Assembly: GCA_934695425.1 (NCBI GenBank)
Contig: CAKUVH010000006.1
Span: 19,154 to 83,153 of the forward strand
Reading direction: 5' to 3'
DNA: 64,000 nt
From: an uncultured Eubacteriales bacterium
GTDB taxonomy: Bacteria > Bacillota > Clostridia > Oscillospirales > Acutalibacteraceae
Shown here: one piece after another, positions 31,738-40,350 of the stretch
How positions within the stretch are numbered: the first letter of the stretch is position 1
Layout: every line of letters begins with the position of its first letter
The notes under the pieces: generated by a model
What the model saw: the letters and a program-made list of their open reading frames with translations, nothing else
Databases searched by the model: none
What the model was told of the DNA's origin: nothing
Program-made: the position numbers and the translations under genes

Positions 31738-31977
31738 TTATTTTTTATTTTTTTTACTTGCAAACCAAAGATAATCAATATGAGCCGCGTCGCGTATATC
31801 GCATTTTTCTCTTATTTTTTCAAGTCTTTTTTCATATTCTTCGGCTTGTTCTTTTGTGGAAAATTCTCCTGTTATTTCGTCATTATCCCATACGGTATGA
31901 ACTTTCCACTTAGTAATTTCAGTAATTTCTCCGCCGGAAACTTTATCGAGTTCTGTGTCTTTTAATTTATTTTCCAT
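31738..31977 (-). CDS. Double-glycine-leader mini-protein, cluster 2 (79 aa)
   Basis: From ATG 31977 with AAAGGAGG upstream; an in-frame extension to 32025 overlaps the neighbour and lacks a site. Leader KLKDTELDKVSGG, core EITKWKVHTVWDNDEIT, STKEQAEEYEKRLEKI, then a C-terminal helix. Same family module. Confidence 0.75.
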   Translation of the reverse strand: MENKLKDTELDKVSGGEITEITKWKVHTVWDNDEITGEFSTKEQAEEYEKRLEKIREKCDIRDAAHIDYLWFASKKNKK

Positions 31978-31979
31978 GA

Positions 31980-32303
31980 TTAATTTCCTCCTTTGCCGAA
32001 TTCTGAAGCCGCATAAACTGCCCACGGATCTGATTTTGATTTTTTACCATATATTTTTTCCAGCCAATGACGATGCGCTGCCTCAGGGGTTTCTCTTTTA
32101 CTAAATACCTTCGACAGTGCTCGAACTTCTTGTTCGTATTCTTTGGCTTCTTCCTCTGTGTCAAAATCCGCCGACATAACCTCAGAGCCCCATAAGGCGC
32201 TGAATTTCCACTTTCCATTATTTTCGGTAATTTCTGTGGCTATTCCGCCGGATATTTTGCTTAATTCTGTGTCTTTCAAATTCTCTTCTATAATATTCCC
32301 CAC
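31980..32303 (-). CDS. Double-glycine-leader mini-protein, cluster 2 (107 aa)
   Basis: Leader ENLKDTELSKISGG, core ENNGKWKFSALWGSE then DTEEEAKEYEQEVRAL, followed by a longer C-terminal tail (HRHWLEKIYGKKSK...). First gene of a six-gene unit (32303 to 30445) behind the promoter at 32339-32367. Confidence 0.75.
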   Translation of the reverse strand: MGNIIEENLKDTELSKISGGIATEITENNGKWKFSALWGSEVMSADFDTEEEAKEYEQEVRALSKVFSKRETPEAAHRHWLEKIYGKKSKSDPWAVYAASEFGKGGN

Positions 32304-32319
32304 TTTCTTTTTTATTTTT

Positions 32320-32367
32320 GTGTATTGTACACATATTTATTATAAACAATGCACAAATATTTGTCAA
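32320..32367 (-). promoter_or_regulatory. Sigma-A promoter with palindrome at the start point, cluster 2
   Basis: Minus-strand TTGACA (32362-32367), 17 bp, TATAAT (32339-32344). A GTGTA-TTG-TACAC palindrome (32320-32332) covers the expected +1, and two TTGTGC direct repeats flank the -35 box. Both are candidate operator sites. Confidence 0.7.
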
Positions 32368-32394
32368 GCACAATTTGAATATTTAGTAAAAAAA

Positions 32395-32422
32395 TTGCAT
32401 CCGGACATTGTCTCGGATGCAA
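32395..32422 (-). terminator. Terminator of the 62-aa gene
   Basis: TTGCATCCG / CGGATGCAA 9-bp stem followed on minus by TTTTTTTAC, 8 bp after the stop. Confidence 0.8.
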
Positions 32423-32429
32423 ATCGTAA

Positions 32430-32618
32430 TTATTTAACTAATTTATGATTAGGGTTCTTGAGTTTTTCTCTGACAGAAGCCTCAAATTTTTCGGCCTCTT
32501 CTTTAGTGGAAAATTCTTTACAAAAAGATGGAACAACTAACCAAACTCCATCTTTAGTCTCAACAACTTTTCCTCCTGCGACATCGCCCAGAGCCACGCT
32601 TTGTAATTCCTTTTTCAT
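32430..32618 (-). CDS. Double-glycine-leader mini-protein, cluster 2 (62 aa)
   Basis: Leader MKKELQSVALGDVAGG, core KDGVWLVVPSFCKEF, STKEEAEKFEASVREKLK. The minimal form of the module: two strands and one helix. GGAGG site; its own promoter at 32663-32691 and terminator at 32395-32422, so it is a single-gene unit. Confidence 0.75.
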   Translation of the reverse strand: MKKELQSVALGDVAGGKVVETKDGVWLVVPSFCKEFSTKEEAEKFEASVREKLKNPNHKLVK

Positions 32619-32662
32619 AAAAAATTCCTCCTTTATCTAATTTGTACATCTTGCACATGTAT

Positions 32663-32691
32663 AGTGTATAATATATAAATTTATTTGTCAA
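32663..32691 (-). promoter_or_regulatory. Probable promoter of the 62-aa gene
   Basis: Minus-strand TTGACA (32686-32691), 17 bp, TACACT (32663-32668). An imperfect TGTACA/TGCACA dyad lies just downstream, echoing the palindrome of the neighbouring promoter. Confidence 0.5.
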
Positions 32692-32733
32692 TACCCAAAA
32701 TTTATATATATTTTATGCACAAATTAAAAATGG

Positions 32734-32952
32734 TTATTTGTTATGATTAGGGCATACGGCGCTATCGCACTCGTGGCAATCGCATTTTTCATTTTTGTCG
32801 AGTCTTTCTTTGCAGCTTTTTGCTTCTCCTAAAGTTGAGCATTCTTTACATGATTTCGGGACGGCCATAAACTTATCATCTTCTGTTTTGATGATTTTTC
32901 CTCCTGAAACCTTGTCCATTTGCTTTTCCTGTAAATTTTTCTCTTCCTTCAT
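32734..32952 (-). CDS. Double-glycine-leader Cys-rich mini-protein, cluster 2 (72 aa)
   Basis: From ATG 32952 with AGGAGGGG ahead; the 11-codon longer reading lacks a site. Leader NLQEKQMDKVSGG, degenerate module EDDKFMAVPKSCKECS, then KCDCHECDSAVCPNHNK. Eight cysteines make it the link between the KW modules of cluster 2 and the zinc-ribbon type of cluster 1. The GTACTT...AAGTAC dyad near 32977-32998 may be its operator. Confidence 0.7.
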   Translation of the reverse strand: MKEEKNLQEKQMDKVSGGKIIKTEDDKFMAVPKSCKECSTLGEAKSCKERLDKNEKCDCHECDSAVCPNHNK

Positions 32953-33110
32953 TTCAATCCCCTCCTGATTTTTATTGTACTTCAAATTTAAAGTACTTTG
33001 TTATTATGTGACCTTTTCGACAAAAAATACATCCCGATTAAAATCGTCAAAAATTGACATTTTGCCTTTTTTGTGATAATCTATTTACATTTTGGAAGGT
33101 GGAATTTTAT

Positions 33111-36100
33111 TTGGTTTACTTCATTTTTGACAGACAATACAGTTCAGAAAAACTCAAAAAAATATTAATCGAAAACATTACGTCCAAAAAAGAAAAAACA
33201 GTTTTGATTGTGCCCGAACAAAGCTCATTTGCCTGCGAACGTGAAATGTTAAAACGAGTCGGAAATAAAAATTTTGCAAAAATAAAAATTCTGAGTTTTT
33301 CAAGAATTTACGATTTTGTTTCTCAAATAATAAAAATTCCGCCCATCAAGCCGATAAGCGATACGAAAAAAATTCTTTTAATGAATGCAGCGATTGAAAA
33401 CGTAAAAGATAAATTAAACTTATATAGCAAAAACAGCAACGATGCCAATACCGTTGAACTGATTTTGAGCACCCTTATGGATTTTAAATCGGAAAAAATC
33501 AGCGACGACGACCTACAAAAAATTATAAATTCAACCGAGAAATCGTATCTAAAACAAAAAATTTCCGAAATTCAACTCATAAAATCCGAATATAAAAATC
33601 TGACGGAAAATAAATTTGTGGACCTTTTTGACAGCCTGGATATTTTGGAAAAAATAATAAAAGAAAACAATGTTTTTAAAGACTATACAATTTATATAGA
33701 TGAATTCGCAAATTTCACGAAGCAGCAGCTTGAAATTTTAAAAATAGTAATTTCTCAAGCGAAAAATGTTTACTTTTCATTCAAATTTCCCGCAGAGAAT
33801 AATGACTCCGAAGGGCTGTTTTATTCAGTAAAAAAATCAATAAATCAAATTAAAAAAATAGCCTCAGAAAATTCCGTGCCCACGCATAGCGCCGAGAATA
33901 TAGATAATTTCAGCCATTGCAAAATAAACAACGAACTCGAAAATTTAGAAAAAAATATTTTTAATTCCGAAAAAATTTCATATCCAAACCGCCCTCAAAA
34001 TATCAAATTATATAGGGCTATGTCTACCGACGAAGAGATAGAATTTGTAGCTGCAAACATCAAAAAGATGGTTATGACTGACAATTATAAATACTCGGAT
34101 TTTGCGGTGGTTATGCGTTCGGCGGACTCATACGCCGGTTTATTCAAAAGCAAATTCAAAAAATACGGCATACCGTTCTTTTTGGATACTCCTCAGAAAA
34201 TTTTGCATAATAATTTGATAAATTTAATTTTTGCCGCCATTGATTCGATAAAGTCAAACTACAGCACCGAGGACGTTACGAGATACATAAAAAGCGGCTT
34301 GACCGACCTTTCGACCGAGGAAATTTCGCTGATTGAAAATTATATTTTGCTTTGGGAAATCAAAGGCAAGGACTGGTTAAAGCCCTTTACGATGCACCCT
34401 GAGGGGTTTAAATCGGGTCTAAGCGAAAAAGACGAACAAATTCTTACAAAGCTCAACGAACTTCGAATAAAAATAATTGAGCCGCTCGAAAAATTAAAAA
34501 ATTCTGTGAAAAAATCTTCAGGAAAAGAAATTTCAAAAGCTATTTACAATTTTTTGGAAGATATTAATGCTTCGGAAAATTTAAAAAACTTTTGCTTGAA
34601 AAATATTAACGAAAACAACCCGAAAATCGCCCGGGAATGCGCAAGAATCTGGGATATTTTGATGGAAATTTTAAATGAAATCGGCATGATTTTTTCAAAT
34701 AAAATTCTCCCCATTTCAAAGTACCGAGATATTCTTTTTTGTGCGATAAATTACGTGGATTTTTCGTCCATTCCGCAAAGCTCCGACCATGTTCTCGTTG
34801 GCGTTGTGGAAAGGACTTACATCAACCGCCCAAAAATTTTATTTGCAATCGGCGCGGCAAACGGAGAATTTCCAAAGGCGCCTTCTCAGTCAAATTTATT
34901 CACAAACGCCGAAATCGCGGGGATAAGCGAACTCGGAATAGAACTAGGCAGCGCTAACGAAGAATTCTTAAAAAAAGAAAAATTTTTAGCATATGATATT
35001 TTAACAAGTCCGACGAAAAAATTATTCATCACCTGGTCTTCGGCGGGCCCGGAAAACAACGTCATGCTGCCGTCCGAAATCATAAAAGAAGTGAGAGAAA
35101 TTTTCCCTGCCATAAAAATCCCGGACAGGTATTGCTTTACCGAAGAAGAGGCGATCTGGTGCGAAAGTTTTGCATTTTCAACATATGCCGCAAAATACAA
35201 GGATAAATCTTTGTTATCGCAAACTTTAAAATATTATTTCGAAAATAACGAAAATTACAGCTCAAAATGCAATATTCTTAAGAAGATTTGCGATGATTCT
35301 CCTATGAAATTAAAAAATTCCGAAAATATTAAAAAAATAACTCAAAGTACTTCTATTCTGTCGGCTTCTCAAATAGAAAAGTATTATAATTGCAGATTTG
35401 GATATTTTTGTAAATATATTCTAAAAGCCAAAAATAATTTGCCCGCTAAATTCAACGCCATTGAGTACGGAAATATAGTTCATTTCGTGCTGGAAAAATT
35501 ATTTAAAAAATATCCGCAGGAAAGCGTTATTTCCAAAACTAATCTTCAAATTTCCACCGAAATAAATTTGCTGGTAAATGAATTTGTAAATAACAAACTC
35601 GGCGGATTCGAAAACAAAAGTCAAAGATTTATATACATAATAGAAAAAATCAAAAAATCAATTTTATATATCGTCGAACATTTTAAAAAGGAATTTAAAG
35701 AAACTCTTTTCAGGCTTTCGGATTTAGAATTGGAAATTTCGGAAAAAGGTGAAATACCGCCGTTTACATTCCAAAACAGCGACGGAACCACGACCAAAAT
35801 AGAGGGTAAAATCGACAGGGTTGATATTTTTAATTCGCCCGAGGGCACCTATGTGCGCATAATCGATTACAAAACCCGTTCAAAAGAATTCAAACTTTCG
35901 GACGTTCTTTTTGGACTCAATATGCAGATGTTAATTTATTTGATGGCAATTCAAAAAAACGGCGAAAAAAAATACGGAAAAGTTCTGCCTGCGGGAGTGT
36001 TTTACTTCCCGGCATTGAAACCTATCGGCGAAGCGAAAACATTAAAAGAAGCCGGAGAAATTTCGAAAAAACTTGATCAAAAATTAAAAATGAACGGGCT

Positions 36101-36431
36101 GATTTTGGATAATATCAAAGTAATTTCCGCAATGGAAAAAGACGGCGAAGGGATTTTTATCCCTGCGAAAATTACCGGCGAAACAATAAAATCAGATTCT
36201 CTTACAGATTTTAACAAATTAGAAATTATATATAAGTATATCGAACAGAAAATAAAAAATATGATCGAAGAATTAAAAAATGGAAACATTTTCGAAAGCC
36301 CGATAAAAAATACCGACACCGCGTGCAAATGGTGTGAATTTTTCCCTATTTGTTGCTATGAAAAGGCCGATTTTACGGACATTAAAAAGATAAGCAATGA
36401 AAAATCAATCGAAGAAATGGAGAAAGTTTAA
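33111..36431 (+). CDS. addB: ATP-dependent helicase/nuclease subunit B (AddB)
   Basis: Subunit of the AddAB double-strand-break resection complex. 1106 aa from TTG 33111, preceded by AAGGTGG at 8 bases; the ORF could open at 33054 but without a site. C-terminal nuclease motif RIIDYKTRSKEF. The Fe-S cluster cysteines are YYNCRF near residue 760 and CKWCEFFPIC at the end. The usual N-terminal Walker A (GRSGSGKT in Bacillus) is replaced by IFDRQYSSEK, so no P-loop is visible. Followed 1 bp later by addA. Confidence 0.93.
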   Translation: MVYFIFDRQYSSEKLKKILIENITSKKEKTVLIVPEQSSFACEREMLKRVGNKNFAKIKILSFSRIYDFVSQIIKIPPIKPISDTKKILLMNAAIENVKDKLNLYSKNSNDANTVELILSTLMDFKSEKISDDDLQKIINSTEKSYLKQKISEIQLIKSEYKNLTENKFVDLFDSLDILEKIIKENNVFKDYTIYIDEFANFTKQQLEILKIVISQAKNVYFSFKFPAENNDSEGLFYSVKKSINQIKKIASENSVPTHSAENIDNFSHCKINNELENLEKNIFNSEKISYPNRPQNIKLYRAMSTDEEIEFVAANIKKMVMTDNYKYSDFAVVMRSADSYAGLFKSKFKKYGIPFFLDTPQKILHNNLINLIFAAIDSIKSNYSTEDVTRYIKSGLTDLSTEEISLIENYILLWEIKGKDWLKPFTMHPEGFKSGLSEKDEQILTKLNELRIKIIEPLEKLKNSVKKSSGKEISKAIYNFLEDINASENLKNFCLKNINENNPKIARECARIWDILMEILNEIGMIFSNKILPISKYRDILFCAINYVDFSSIPQSSDHVLVGVVERTYINRPKILFAIGAANGEFPKAPSQSNLFTNAEIAGISELGIELGSANEEFLKKEKFLAYDILTSPTKKLFITWSSAGPENNVMLPSEIIKEVREIFPAIKIPDRYCFTEEEAIWCESFAFSTYAAKYKDKSLLSQTLKYYFENNENYSSKCNILKKICDDSPMKLKNSENIKKITQSTSILSASQIEKYYNCRFGYFCKYILKAKNNLPAKFNAIEYGNIVHFVLEKLFKKYPQESVISKTNLQISTEINLLVNEFVNNKLGGFENKSQRFIYIIEKIKKSILYIVEHFKKEFKETLFRLSDLELEISEKGEIPPFTFQNSDGTTTKIEGKIDRVDIFNSPEGTYVRIIDYKTRSKEFKLSDVLFGLNMQMLIYLMAIQKNGEKKYGKVLPAGVFYFPALKPIGEAKTLKEAGEISKKLDQKLKMNGLILDNIKVISAMEKDGEGIFIPAKITGETIKSDSLTDFNKLEIIYKYIEQKIKNMIEELKNGNIFESPIKNTDTACKWCEFFPICCYEKADFTDIKKISNEKSIEEMEKV

Positions 36432-36432
36432 A

Positions 36433-39400
36433 ATGAGTTCCACATGGACAACCGACCAACAAAACGCAATAAACGCCTCGGGCGGAACGATACTTGTCTC
36501 GGCAGCAGCAGGGTCCGGCAAAACTTCTGTTCTTGTGCAGCGCATCATAAACTTGATTACCGACCCAATTAACCCGGTTAATATCGACAAATTTTTAATC
36601 GTTACTTTTACAAAACTTGCCGCTCAGGAAATGAAAATAAGAATTTCAAAAAAACTTTCGGAAATGATTCGTAAAAATCCAAAAAATAAAAATCTTCAAA
36701 GGCAACAATTGCTCATTCAATCGGCTTCGATCGGCACTATTGACAGCTTTTGCCGAAATATAATCAAAGAGAATTTTTTTAAGCTCGGCATTTCGCCAAA
36801 CTTCAGGATAGCGAACGAAAGCGAAATAACAGTCATAAAAAATTCCGCGATGGAAACTACTTTAGAGCATTTTTACGAAGAAAAAAGCCCTAATTTTCAA
36901 GAGCTTGCCAACTTTTTTACAGGCGAAAAAGACGACCGAAATTTGGAAGACATAATAAATCAAATGTATCAGTTTACAAATTCCATGGTGTTTCCAGAAA
37001 TGTGGATGAAAGAAATTTTAAAATTATATGATTATTCCGAGGTTTCAATCTGGGAAAAATACATTTTGGATTTCTGCAAAAAACAAACTCTTTCGATGAA
37101 AAACCTTTTATCGCAGGCAAAAACATGCTCGGAAAATTTTGACAACATAAAAAAAGCTTATTTTGAAACATTAAACGACGACCTGGAAAAAATTGATAGG
37201 CTTGAGAAGATAATTATTTCGGAAAATATCGACGAAATAAAAACATATCTTTCAGATTTTAAATTTTCACGATTAAAGGCCTTGAAATCGCCGGAAGACA
37301 TACAAATAAAAGAAAAAATCGTATATATTCGAGATTTGGTTAAAAAATCAATCAAAAAAATGACCGAGTATTTTTGCGGCGACAAAGAAGAAAATCGTCT
37401 TGCTGCCGATAAACTTAAAAGTATTTTCAAAACTCTTTTTGAGGTGGTAAATTATTATTCACGGGAAATTTATTCGATAAAAATTTCAAAAAATTCGCTC
37501 GGATTCAGCGACCTGGGGCATCTTGCGATAAAGCTTTTGTGCGATGAAAAAGACGGAAAAATTATTCCTTCTCAAATTGCAAAAGATATCTCGGAAAACT
37601 ACATCGAAGTGATGGTGGACGAATATCAGGACATAAACGACATTCAAAACACTATATTTAAAATGGTTACAAAAAACGAAAAAAATCTTTTTATGGTCGG
37701 CGATGTCAAGCAAAGTATTTACAAATTCAGGCAGTCCCGCCCGCAGATATTCCTCGAAAAAAAGGACGCATTTTCAAGCTACAATCCTGAATCGGAAATT
37801 TATCCGGCAAAAATAAGCCTGGGGAAAAATTTTAGAAGTAAGAAAGAAATTTTGGATTTTGTAAATTTCATTTTTGAAAACATAATGTCAAAAGAAACCG
37901 GAGAAATAGAGTATAACCACGAAGAATTTTTGATACCGGGAATAAATTCCGAAGAAAATCCTAAAAATCACGTGGAATTAAATCTAATAAATCAAGAAGA
38001 ATCCGAAGAAAATTCCGCTACTGTCGAAGCTCGATTTATCGCCAAAAAAATAATGGAAATGATAAGCACGGGATTTGAAATCGAAACAAGTGGAGCCAAG
38101 CGTCCCGCAACGTATTCCGATTTCTGCATTCTTTTAAGGAATTCCAATAATCAGGCGCATATTTACGCCGAAGAACTGATTAAATGCGGTATACCAGCGC
38201 ATTGTGAAATCAACGAGAAATTCATTTCGACCAAGGAAATTACCACCATGATTTCGCTTCTTAAAACCATTAGCAATCCCGTGCAAGATATTGCTCTAAT
38301 CGGCGTAATGATGAGCCCTATATTTGATTTCAGCGCGGACGAAATCGGAATTATAAGGCAGGAAGACAGCGATTTGCCATTTTATTTTTCCCTGAAAAAA
38401 TCCGCAGAAAAAGGCAATTTAAAAGCCAAAAAATTTTTAAATCAGATAAATTTATACCGAGACATATCCCAAAATTTAACCTGTGACGAGTTTATAAATT
38501 ATATTTACGACGAAACATTTTACCCCGAAATATGCAGCGTAATGCCAAACGGAGCGCAAAAAACCGCTAATTTAAAATTGTTCGCGGAATATGCTCGAAA
38601 ATATGACGCAAACTTTCATAAAGGAATCATAGGATTTTTGAAATATCTCGAAAATATACAAAATAAAGGATCAGACATCCCGGCGGCGTCGCTTTCTTCC
38701 GAAGCGGAAAACAATGTAAAAATATTAAGCATACATAAATCCAAGGGCTTGGAGTTTCCCGTGTGCATACTTGCAGATTGCGCCAGGCAATTTAAAATTG
38801 ACACTGACAGACTTTTGATACACAAAAATTTGGGCCCGGGGACAAAAATAAAAACCGAAAATAATACCGTTAAATGCGATAATATCATACGAAAAGCCAT
38901 TTCTATCCAAAATAAAAAAGAATCCGTCGCCGAAGAACTCAGGATATTGTACGTTGCACTTACGAGGGCAAAACAAAAGCTTATTTTGATTTCTTCTTTG
39001 AAAGACCCGCAAAAAACTGTTCGGGAAAAATTTATACTTTCGGATGTGCTAGCCAAAAATGATATCAATATTTTAAGCTGCATAAAATCATTCTCGGACT
39101 GCTTGCTTGTGGCGCTGGGAAAAAGCAGCGCAAGAAATAAAATATGTTCGGCTTTGGGAATTGGAGAAAATATTTCGGAATCTTTCGAAGAAAATAATTT
39201 AAATTTAGAAGTAAAACTAATAGAAAATAAAAAAGAAGAAGATATCCCCACTCCGCCGGACGAATTAAATGAGGATATCAAAGCGGATGAGAACCTTCTT
39301 GAAAAGTTCAAAAAAAGATTCAATTTTAATTATCAAAAAAGCTCATCGGAGGCACCTCTTAAGGTTGCGGCTTCGCAGCTGGCGGAAAATTTAGTATGGA

Positions 39401-39963
39401 AAGAATACATCGCAGATTCGAAGCCGGATTTTATGAACAAAAATAAAATAAGCGCTACCGCCAAAGGTAACGCTATGCACAAATTCATGTGTTATGCCGA
39501 CTTCAAAAAATTCAATCTTTTCGGCGCTGATGCGGTTATTTCGAACCTCGTTTCAAAGAATTTTTTGACAATGGAAGAAGCAAAACTTTTGGATAAAAAA
39601 GCTTTGATTAACTTCAAAAATTCAACATTATTCAAAAGAATTGTGGAAAGCGAAGAGGTTTTGCGAGAGTATAGATTTTCGATAATGCTCCCCACAAATC
39701 AAATAGTGAAAGACGCCGATAAAACCGAAAATATCGTGGTTGAAGGTGCTCTGGACTGCGCATTCAAAGAGGACGGCAAGTATGTAATTATAGACTACAA
39801 AACCGACCGTGCAGCCGATTGCAAATCACTTTATGAAAAATATAAAAGTCAACTGGAGATTTACAAAAAAGCAATTGAAGAAATAAAAGGCGCAGAAGTT
39901 TCGGAAATAGGAATATTTTCATTTAGTTTGGGTCAATATTTTAATAATAAAAATATAAATTAA
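36433..39963 (+). CDS. addA: ATP-dependent helicase/nuclease subunit A (AddA)
   Basis: UvrD-type motor and nuclease of AddAB; degrades broken ends until Chi and then loads RecA. 1176 aa from ATG 36433, with GGAG 11 bases ahead at the addB end. Motif I VSAAAGSGKTSVLV, motif II VDEYQDIND, motif III GDVKQSIYKFRQ, motif V SIHKSKGLEFPV, motif VI YVALTRAKQK, C-terminal nuclease VIIDYKTDRA. Complete and co-transcribed with addB. Confidence 0.97.
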   Translation: MSSTWTTDQQNAINASGGTILVSAAAGSGKTSVLVQRIINLITDPINPVNIDKFLIVTFTKLAAQEMKIRISKKLSEMIRKNPKNKNLQRQQLLIQSASIGTIDSFCRNIIKENFFKLGISPNFRIANESEITVIKNSAMETTLEHFYEEKSPNFQELANFFTGEKDDRNLEDIINQMYQFTNSMVFPEMWMKEILKLYDYSEVSIWEKYILDFCKKQTLSMKNLLSQAKTCSENFDNIKKAYFETLNDDLEKIDRLEKIIISENIDEIKTYLSDFKFSRLKALKSPEDIQIKEKIVYIRDLVKKSIKKMTEYFCGDKEENRLAADKLKSIFKTLFEVVNYYSREIYSIKISKNSLGFSDLGHLAIKLLCDEKDGKIIPSQIAKDISENYIEVMVDEYQDINDIQNTIFKMVTKNEKNLFMVGDVKQSIYKFRQSRPQIFLEKKDAFSSYNPESEIYPAKISLGKNFRSKKEILDFVNFIFENIMSKETGEIEYNHEEFLIPGINSEENPKNHVELNLINQEESEENSATVEARFIAKKIMEMISTGFEIETSGAKRPATYSDFCILLRNSNNQAHIYAEELIKCGIPAHCEINEKFISTKEITTMISLLKTISNPVQDIALIGVMMSPIFDFSADEIGIIRQEDSDLPFYFSLKKSAEKGNLKAKKFLNQINLYRDISQNLTCDEFINYIYDETFYPEICSVMPNGAQKTANLKLFAEYARKYDANFHKGIIGFLKYLENIQNKGSDIPAASLSSEAENNVKILSIHKSKGLEFPVCILADCARQFKIDTDRLLIHKNLGPGTKIKTENNTVKCDNIIRKAISIQNKKESVAEELRILYVALTRAKQKLILISSLKDPQKTVREKFILSDVLAKNDINILSCIKSFSDCLLVALGKSSARNKICSALGIGENISESFEENNLNLEVKLIENKKEEDIPTPPDELNEDIKADENLLEKFKKRFNFNYQKSSSEAPLKVAASQLAENLVWKEYIADSKPDFMNKNKISATAKGNAMHKFMCYADFKKFNLFGADAVISNLVSKNFLTMEEAKLLDKKALINFKNSTLFKRIVESEEVLREYRFSIMLPTNQIVKDADKTENIVVEGALDCAFKEDGKYVIIDYKTDRAADCKSLYEKYKSQLEIYKKAIEEIKGAEVSEIGIFSFSLGQYFNNKNIN

Positions 39964-39981
39964 TTGAAAGGAATTGATACT

Positions 39982-40347
39982 ATGAAATCATTATTCAAAA
40001 AAATTATTTTTACAATGTTGGCGGTGACATTACTTTGTCCCGCATCATCCGCGATGCACCGCAGGATGCGTTCAAGAGTGGTGGAAGACGTCATACCTAA
40101 AAATGAAAAAATTATTTTCATACGCAAAAATCCGGTTTGTAAAAATTCGGTAGTTATTAATGTTGACGAAAATTTCTTTGTGAAACTTATTCCGGCTTTG
40201 ACTAACTATTCTTATCTTTGTGATTTCAGAAAAAAATGCGAGATAACCATAACTGACGAACGCAAAAGCTCGAGAGAACTCATGGAAAATGTTTTAGAAA
40301 ATTTTTCAGAAAATAATATTCCAAAAAATTTAATAGAGATACTTTAA
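39982..40347 (+). CDS. Small exported protein of unknown function
   Basis: 121 aa from ATG 39982 with AAAGGA upstream. A signal peptide (MKSLFKKIIFTMLAVTLL then CPASSA) is followed by a basic segment (HRRMRSRVVEDV) and a charged globular part with two strands. No family recognised. It follows addA by 18 bp and may be read with it. Confidence 0.65.
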   Translation: MKSLFKKIIFTMLAVTLLCPASSAMHRRMRSRVVEDVIPKNEKIIFIRKNPVCKNSVVINVDENFFVKLIPALTNYSYLCDFRKKCEITITDERKSSRELMENVLENFSENNIPKNLIEIL

Positions 40348-40350
40348 TCT

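Noticed and set aside
38616..39323. 235-codon minus-strand ORF
   Set aside because: It lies wholly antisense to addA, whose motifs V and VI are intact there; no ribosome binding site; codon-shadow of an AT-rich gene.
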